In this document: positions 12,273 to 15,311 of the stretch, one piece after another
Position numbering within the stretch: position 1 is the first letter of the stretch
Layout: every line of letters begins with the position of its first letter
DNA from: Planctomycetota bacterium
Lineage (GTDB): Bacteria > Planctomycetota > PUPC01 > JACPCR01
DNA length: 15,311 bases
Direction of reading: 5' to 3'
NCBI GenBank assembly: GCA_030740295.1
Contig: JASLXP010001052.1
Location: forward strand, 1-15,311
Notes under the pieces: generated by a model
What the model was told of the DNA's origin: nothing
Database searches by the model: none
Seen by the model: the letters and a program-made list of their open reading frames with translations, nothing else
Made by a program: the position numbers and the translations under genes

Positions 12273-14483
12273 ATGGCTTCAGATTCGGGCGAATCTAAAG
12301 AAAAGAAGAAGAAGAAGAAACGGAGCAAGAAGATTAAGAAGGCGTTTCGGGCCTACTCCCTCGAGGACGGTATGAAAATCGTCAAGAAGGAGATGGGGCC
12401 CCAAGTGACCATCGTTTCGGTAAAGAAAGTGCCCTCCCGGAGCCGAAAAGACGTTATGGTCGTCGAGATTGTGGCCGAGGCACCCGCGCCGGAAGAGAAA
12501 AAGGGCAAGGGAGATCCGGTCCAGGACAGCTCGAGCATTGGTGGCCTCGGCAAGCAACTCGCCAAGGTAAGGGAGGTCGTTGTCCTCCCTTTGCGTTATC
12601 CGGAGATGTTTGCCCGGCTGGGAATCTCGCCGCCGAAAGGCGTCCTGATGTACGGCCCTCCGGGAACAGGAAAAACTCTCACCGCTCGATCCGTTGCCGA
12701 AGAATGCGGAGCCACCTTCTTCGCGGTCAATGGGCCCGAATTGCTTGGCGGGGCCATGGGCGAAAGCGAAAAGAATCTCCGTGAAGTCTTTGAGAAAGCC
12801 ACCACTCAGGCACCCAGTCTCATTTTCTTCGATGAAATAGATGCCATTGCCGTCCAGCGCGAGGACGCAGGCTCAGGGGCTGAGAAGCGTCTCGTCACGC
12901 AGCTCCTCACTCTGATGGACGGTGTCGATGACAAACGGGGCCGCGTGATCGTCCTCGCTGCTACCAACCGCCCGGACGCTATCGACAGCGCGCTGCGCCG
13001 GCCGGGACGTTTCGATCGCGAGGTTGAAATCCCCATCCCCGATGAAGAATCACGCCTGGAGATTATCAAGATTCACACCAAGGGGATGGCCCTTGCATCA
13101 GACGTCGACCCCGAAAAGATTGCGAGCGAAGCTCACGGCTATGTAGGCGCTGACATCGCCCATCTCTGCAAAGAGGCCGGCATGCTGGCCATCCGAGAAG
13201 CCATGCCCGCAGGCGGGCAGCCGCCGCCGACCCTCCAGGTGAACGAACGCCATTTCGAAGCTGCGATGGAAGAGATTACACCATCCGGCATGAAGGGCGC
13301 CGCAGCCGCGGCCTCGAACATCACCTTCGATGATGTCGGCGGACTCGCAGAAGTAAAGCGCGACCTGGAAGAGGCCATCGTCCTGCCGCTCAAACGGCCG
13401 GAGCTGTTCAAGCAGATGGATATCCGGCCTTCGAAAGGCGTCTTGCTCGCAGGCCGCCGGGTACGGGCAAGACACTCATCGCCCGCGCCGCGGCCGGCCA
13501 GTGCGGTGTCAACTTTATCGCTGTCAACGGGCCTTCCCTCGTATCAAAATTCGTGGGCGAAACAGAGAAACAGCTTCGTGAAGTTTTCGAGAAGGCCCGC
13601 AATGCCAGCCCGTGCATCATCTTCTTTGACGAGTTTGATTCGATTGCGCCGGTCCGTGGCACTGGATCCGAAGATCAGTTTGCCGACCGGCTCGTCGCGC
13701 AATTGCTCGTTGAGATGGACGGCTTCGATCCCAGCCAGGCCGTTTTCTGCCTGGCCGCCACCAAACCGGCCCGAAGCTATCGATCCTGCCGTTCGCCGCC
13801 CAGGCCGCTTCGACAAGGTCATCGAGATTCCTCTCCCCGATGAAGAGAGCCGCAAGCACATCCTTGATGTCCATCTCCGCCAGAAGCCTTTGGAGAAAAA
13901 CATCGACATGGATGAGCTCACCACCATAACCATGGGATTTTCCGGGGCGGAAATCGAAGAAGCATGCCGCCGCGCAGCCATGGAAGCCGTCCGGAAATCA
14001 ATCTCCGCCACCGCCACCCTCGAACCGGCGATTTCACACCGGGACCTGGTCAGAGTTTTTACAGACATGGCCAAGGCGACCGGCAAAGAAGTCCAGGAGC
14101 ACGAAGCAGCCTCCACGCACAAAGCCATGGTCGTGGATGACAATGACTATGCCCGCGAATTCGCAGCCGAAGCAGTCAAGCTCGCGGGCCTCGATCCGGT
14201 CACTTTCGAAGACCCGGAAAAGGCAGTCGAAGCTCTCGAAACACAACATTTCGATGTAGTTGTCCTGGATGTCGACATGCCCAAAATGAACGGCATGGAA
14301 GTTCTGGCTCACATCAGAAAAGTTCTCCCCAACCTGCCGGTCATCATGGCCACGGGTAATAAGGAAGCCATAACCAAAACGACCTCGTTCAAACTCGGTG
14401 CGACCGACTACCTCAACAAGCCTTACTCGGTTCAGGATCTCGTCGACCGCGTAAAAGAGGCCCTGGGCAACGGCGAAAGTTGA
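12273..14483 (+). CDS. Cdc48/VAT-like double-AAA ATPase with FlhF-like head and C-terminal receiver domain
   Basis: The 736-codon frame encodes, in order: a lysine-rich head (residues 9-23); a segment at about 24-70 (AFRAYSLEDGMKIVKKEMG, then VTIVSVKKV) resembling the N-terminal domain of FlhF rather than the Cdc48 N domain; AAA module D1 (Walker A GPPGTGKT 128-135, Walker B LIFFDEID 183-190, second region of homology TNRPDAID and RRPGRFD at 231-248); AAA module D2 (about 350-600); and a receiver domain (618-736) with D622/D623, phosphoacceptor D666 (VVLDVDMP), T694 and K716. The protein is probably a hexameric ATP-driven unfoldase or segregase whose activity is set by phosphorylation. Residues 394-497 are out of frame as read: one base is missing near 13453-13457 and one A is extra in 13763-13765. 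Correcting both restores GPPGTGKT, pore loop KFVGETE and Walker B IIFFDEFD without changing the length. The REC fusion is unusual for this family. Confidence 0.88.
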   Translation: MASDSGESKEKKKKKKRSKKIKKAFRAYSLEDGMKIVKKEMGPQVTIVSVKKVPSRSRKDVMVVEIVAEAPAPEEKKGKGDPVQDSSSIGGLGKQLAKVREVVVLPLRYPEMFARLGISPPKGVLMYGPPGTGKTLTARSVAEECGATFFAVNGPELLGGAMGESEKNLREVFEKATTQAPSLIFFDEIDAIAVQREDAGSGAEKRLVTQLLTLMDGVDDKRGRVIVLAATNRPDAIDSALRRPGRFDREVEIPIPDEESRLEIIKIHTKGMALASDVDPEKIASEAHGYVGADIAHLCKEAGMLAIREAMPAGGQPPPTLQVNERHFEAAMEEITPSGMKGAAAAASNITFDDVGGLAEVKRDLEEAIVLPLKRPELFKQMDIRPSKGVLLAGRRVRARHSSPAPRPASAVSTLSLSTGLPSYQNSWAKQRNSFVKFSRRPAMPARASSSLTSLIRLRRSVALDPKISLPTGSSRNCSLRWTASIPARPFSAWPPPNRPEAIDPAVRRPGRFDKVIEIPLPDEESRKHILDVHLRQKPLEKNIDMDELTTITMGFSGAEIEEACRRAAMEAVRKSISATATLEPAISHRDLVRVFTDMAKATGKEVQEHEAASTHKAMVVDDNDYAREFAAEAVKLAGLDPVTFEDPEKAVEALETQHFDVVVLDVDMPKMNGMEVLAHIRKVLPNLPVIMATGNKEAITKTTSFKLGATDYLNKPYSVQDLVDRVKEALGNGES

Positions 14484-14493
14484 ACTCAGCGAG

Positions 14494-14994
14494 ATGTCCA
14501 GACTGCAAATAGCGATCGATCAGATCATCTCATCGCGGCAGTACACTAATAAGATCCTTGAGACCATCGATACCGACGATTGGTTCAGGATGCCAGAACC
14601 TGCAGTGACCCACATCGCCTGGCAGGTCGGCCACATTGCCGTGGCACAATACGGTCTGGCCCTCGTTCGCATGCGCGGCGAGCACGACAACGATGAAGAT
14701 TTCATCCCAAAAGAGTTCCGGGATCATTTCACCCGCGCCTCTGTGCCCGACGCAGATCCGGACGCGAATCCGTCTATTTCCGAAATTCGTTCAGCATTCG
14801 ACAGAGTGCACCAGCAGGCAATGGCGGAGCTCCCCAATGTGAACGACGAAGACCTGGATCTTCCTCCTCTCCTTCCACACCAGCTTTTCGAAACCAGATT
14901 GGGTGCGCTCCACTGGACAGCCAGACATGAGATGCTCCACGTAGGCCAGGTCGGCCTCTTGCGTCGCCTGTATGGAAAGGAAAAGTTCCGATAG
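14494..14994 (+). CDS. DinB-superfamily four-helix protein
   Basis: The 166 residues fit the DinB/YfiT-like four-helix bundle. The three metal-ligand histidines are in the expected places: H47 in WQVGHIA, and H145 and H149 in ARHEMLHVGQ. The length is normal. Members include thiol-dependent transferases (bacillithiol, mycothiol) and many stress proteins of unknown reaction, so no substrate is assigned. It starts 10 bp after the ATPase stop on the same strand and is probably co-transcribed with it; no strong Shine-Dalgarno is visible. The acidic stretch in the middle (about 86-92, DADPDAN) is probably a loop. The fold assignment is good, and any role with the ATPase is only suggested by position. 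Confidence 0.82.
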   Translation: MSRLQIAIDQIISSRQYTNKILETIDTDDWFRMPEPAVTHIAWQVGHIAVAQYGLALVRMRGEHDNDEDFIPKEFRDHFTRASVPDADPDANPSISEIRSAFDRVHQQAMAELPNVNDEDLDLPPLLPHQLFETRLGALHWTARHEMLHVGQVGLLRRLYGKEKFR

Positions 14995-15176
14995 TCAGGA
15001 TTGGGGAACGAGAACGAGATATTTCGCTTGCCCTCTTTTCTTCTTCTCGCAATGGCATCCATAACGCTCACACAAGAATTACGCTTGCCAGGGATACCTC
15101 TGGAATCTCTTTCTTTTCTGAATGCTTCAGTCGTTGTTTCCCTGAATTCGTTGGAAGCTCTTTTCTTTTGCACAAC

Positions 15177-15311
15177 ATGACAGCCGCCGGCCTTTTCACC
15201 CCAATTCTTTTTCTGGCGATCACTCACTCAGAGAATTTGCCTCCTCTCAAGCCTCAGGCATCCAGGAACATCCTCCTCAACAGGACCCCGGGGTTCGATA
15301 CGGCCGATGCC
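15177..15311 (+). CDS. Possible start of an exported protein, cut by the window edge
   Basis: An ATG at 15177 opens 45 codons to the window end. The first 20 residues (MTAAGLFTPILFLAITHSEN) look like a signal peptide, and RNILLN near the end faintly recalls the start of carbohydrate-binding modules in secreted proteins. There is no Shine-Dalgarno, and the same frame is open upstream without an ATG to about 14994. The stretch 14995-15176 after the DinB stop shows only T- and C-rich sequence, with no terminator or RNA gene I can support. This call is weak. Confidence 0.25.
   Translation, partial: MTAAGLFTPILFLAITHSENLPPLKPQASRNILLNRTPGFDTADA

Noticed and set aside
13544..14143. Minus-strand open frame of 199 codons
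   Set aside because: It lies opposite the AAA/receiver gene. Its Ser- and Arg-rich composition is typical of a shadow of GC-rich coding sequence.
14724..15227. Minus-strand open frame of 167 codons at the right end
   Set aside because: About half is antisense to the DinB gene. The rest is low-complexity and rich in Arg, Lys and Ser, with no motif or ribosome binding site.

Overview
The window looks like a bacterial chromosome fragment of moderately high G+C, probably from an environmental or metagenome-derived genome. Paired secreted DUF4838 proteins with CBM9-like tails, DinB-family proteins and large hybrid signalling proteins are typical of the PVC superphylum (Planctomycetota, Verrucomicrobiota, Lentisphaerota) and related candidate phyla such as Hydrogenedentota. 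That placement is inferred from gene content only. No rRNA, tRNA, CRISPR array, transposase or phage gene was seen.

Layout. Positions 1-1371 (minus) hold the first 457 codons of a polytopic membrane protein that runs off the left edge. A spacer with a perfect 10-bp inverted repeat separates it from an exported DUF4838/CBM9-like protein (1655-4345, minus). Upstream on the same strand lie the C-terminal part of a PP2C-type phosphatase (4431-4772) and a broken gene of unknown function (4775-5398). The plus strand then carries an SbcD/Mre11-like metallophosphoesterase (5494-6657) and, 30 bp later, a second DUF4838/CBM9-like protein (6688-9384). A DedA/VTT membrane protein (9470-10111, minus) converges on it.

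The right third is a signalling and quality-control block on the plus strand. It encodes a cytosolic REC-GAF-histidine kinase, split by an apparent 1-base loss (10377-12127). Next is a double-AAA Cdc48/VAT-like ATPase with an FlhF-like head and a C-terminal receiver domain (12273-14483), and then a DinB-fold protein (14494-14994). The last 317 bp may hold the start of another gene.

How the genes may work together. The two DUF4838 proteins and the membrane protein suggest extracellular polysaccharide binding or processing. The kinase and the receiver-tipped AAA protein are the most novel part: a soluble sensor kinase next to an unfoldase with its own receiver suggests phosphorylation control of protein remodelling. 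The acidic kinase tail and lysine-rich ATPase head may help them dock. A strong sigma70-like promoter with its -35 box inside a small dyad precedes the ATPase gene.

Caution. At least five reading-frame breaks occur in conserved or protein-like coding sequence, most of them in or beside short homopolymers (near 5100-5104, 5310-5314, 10662-10667, 13453-13457 and 13763-13765), and two pairs compensate each other. Sequencing or assembly indels are the simplest explanation, so the broken genes here may be intact in the organism.
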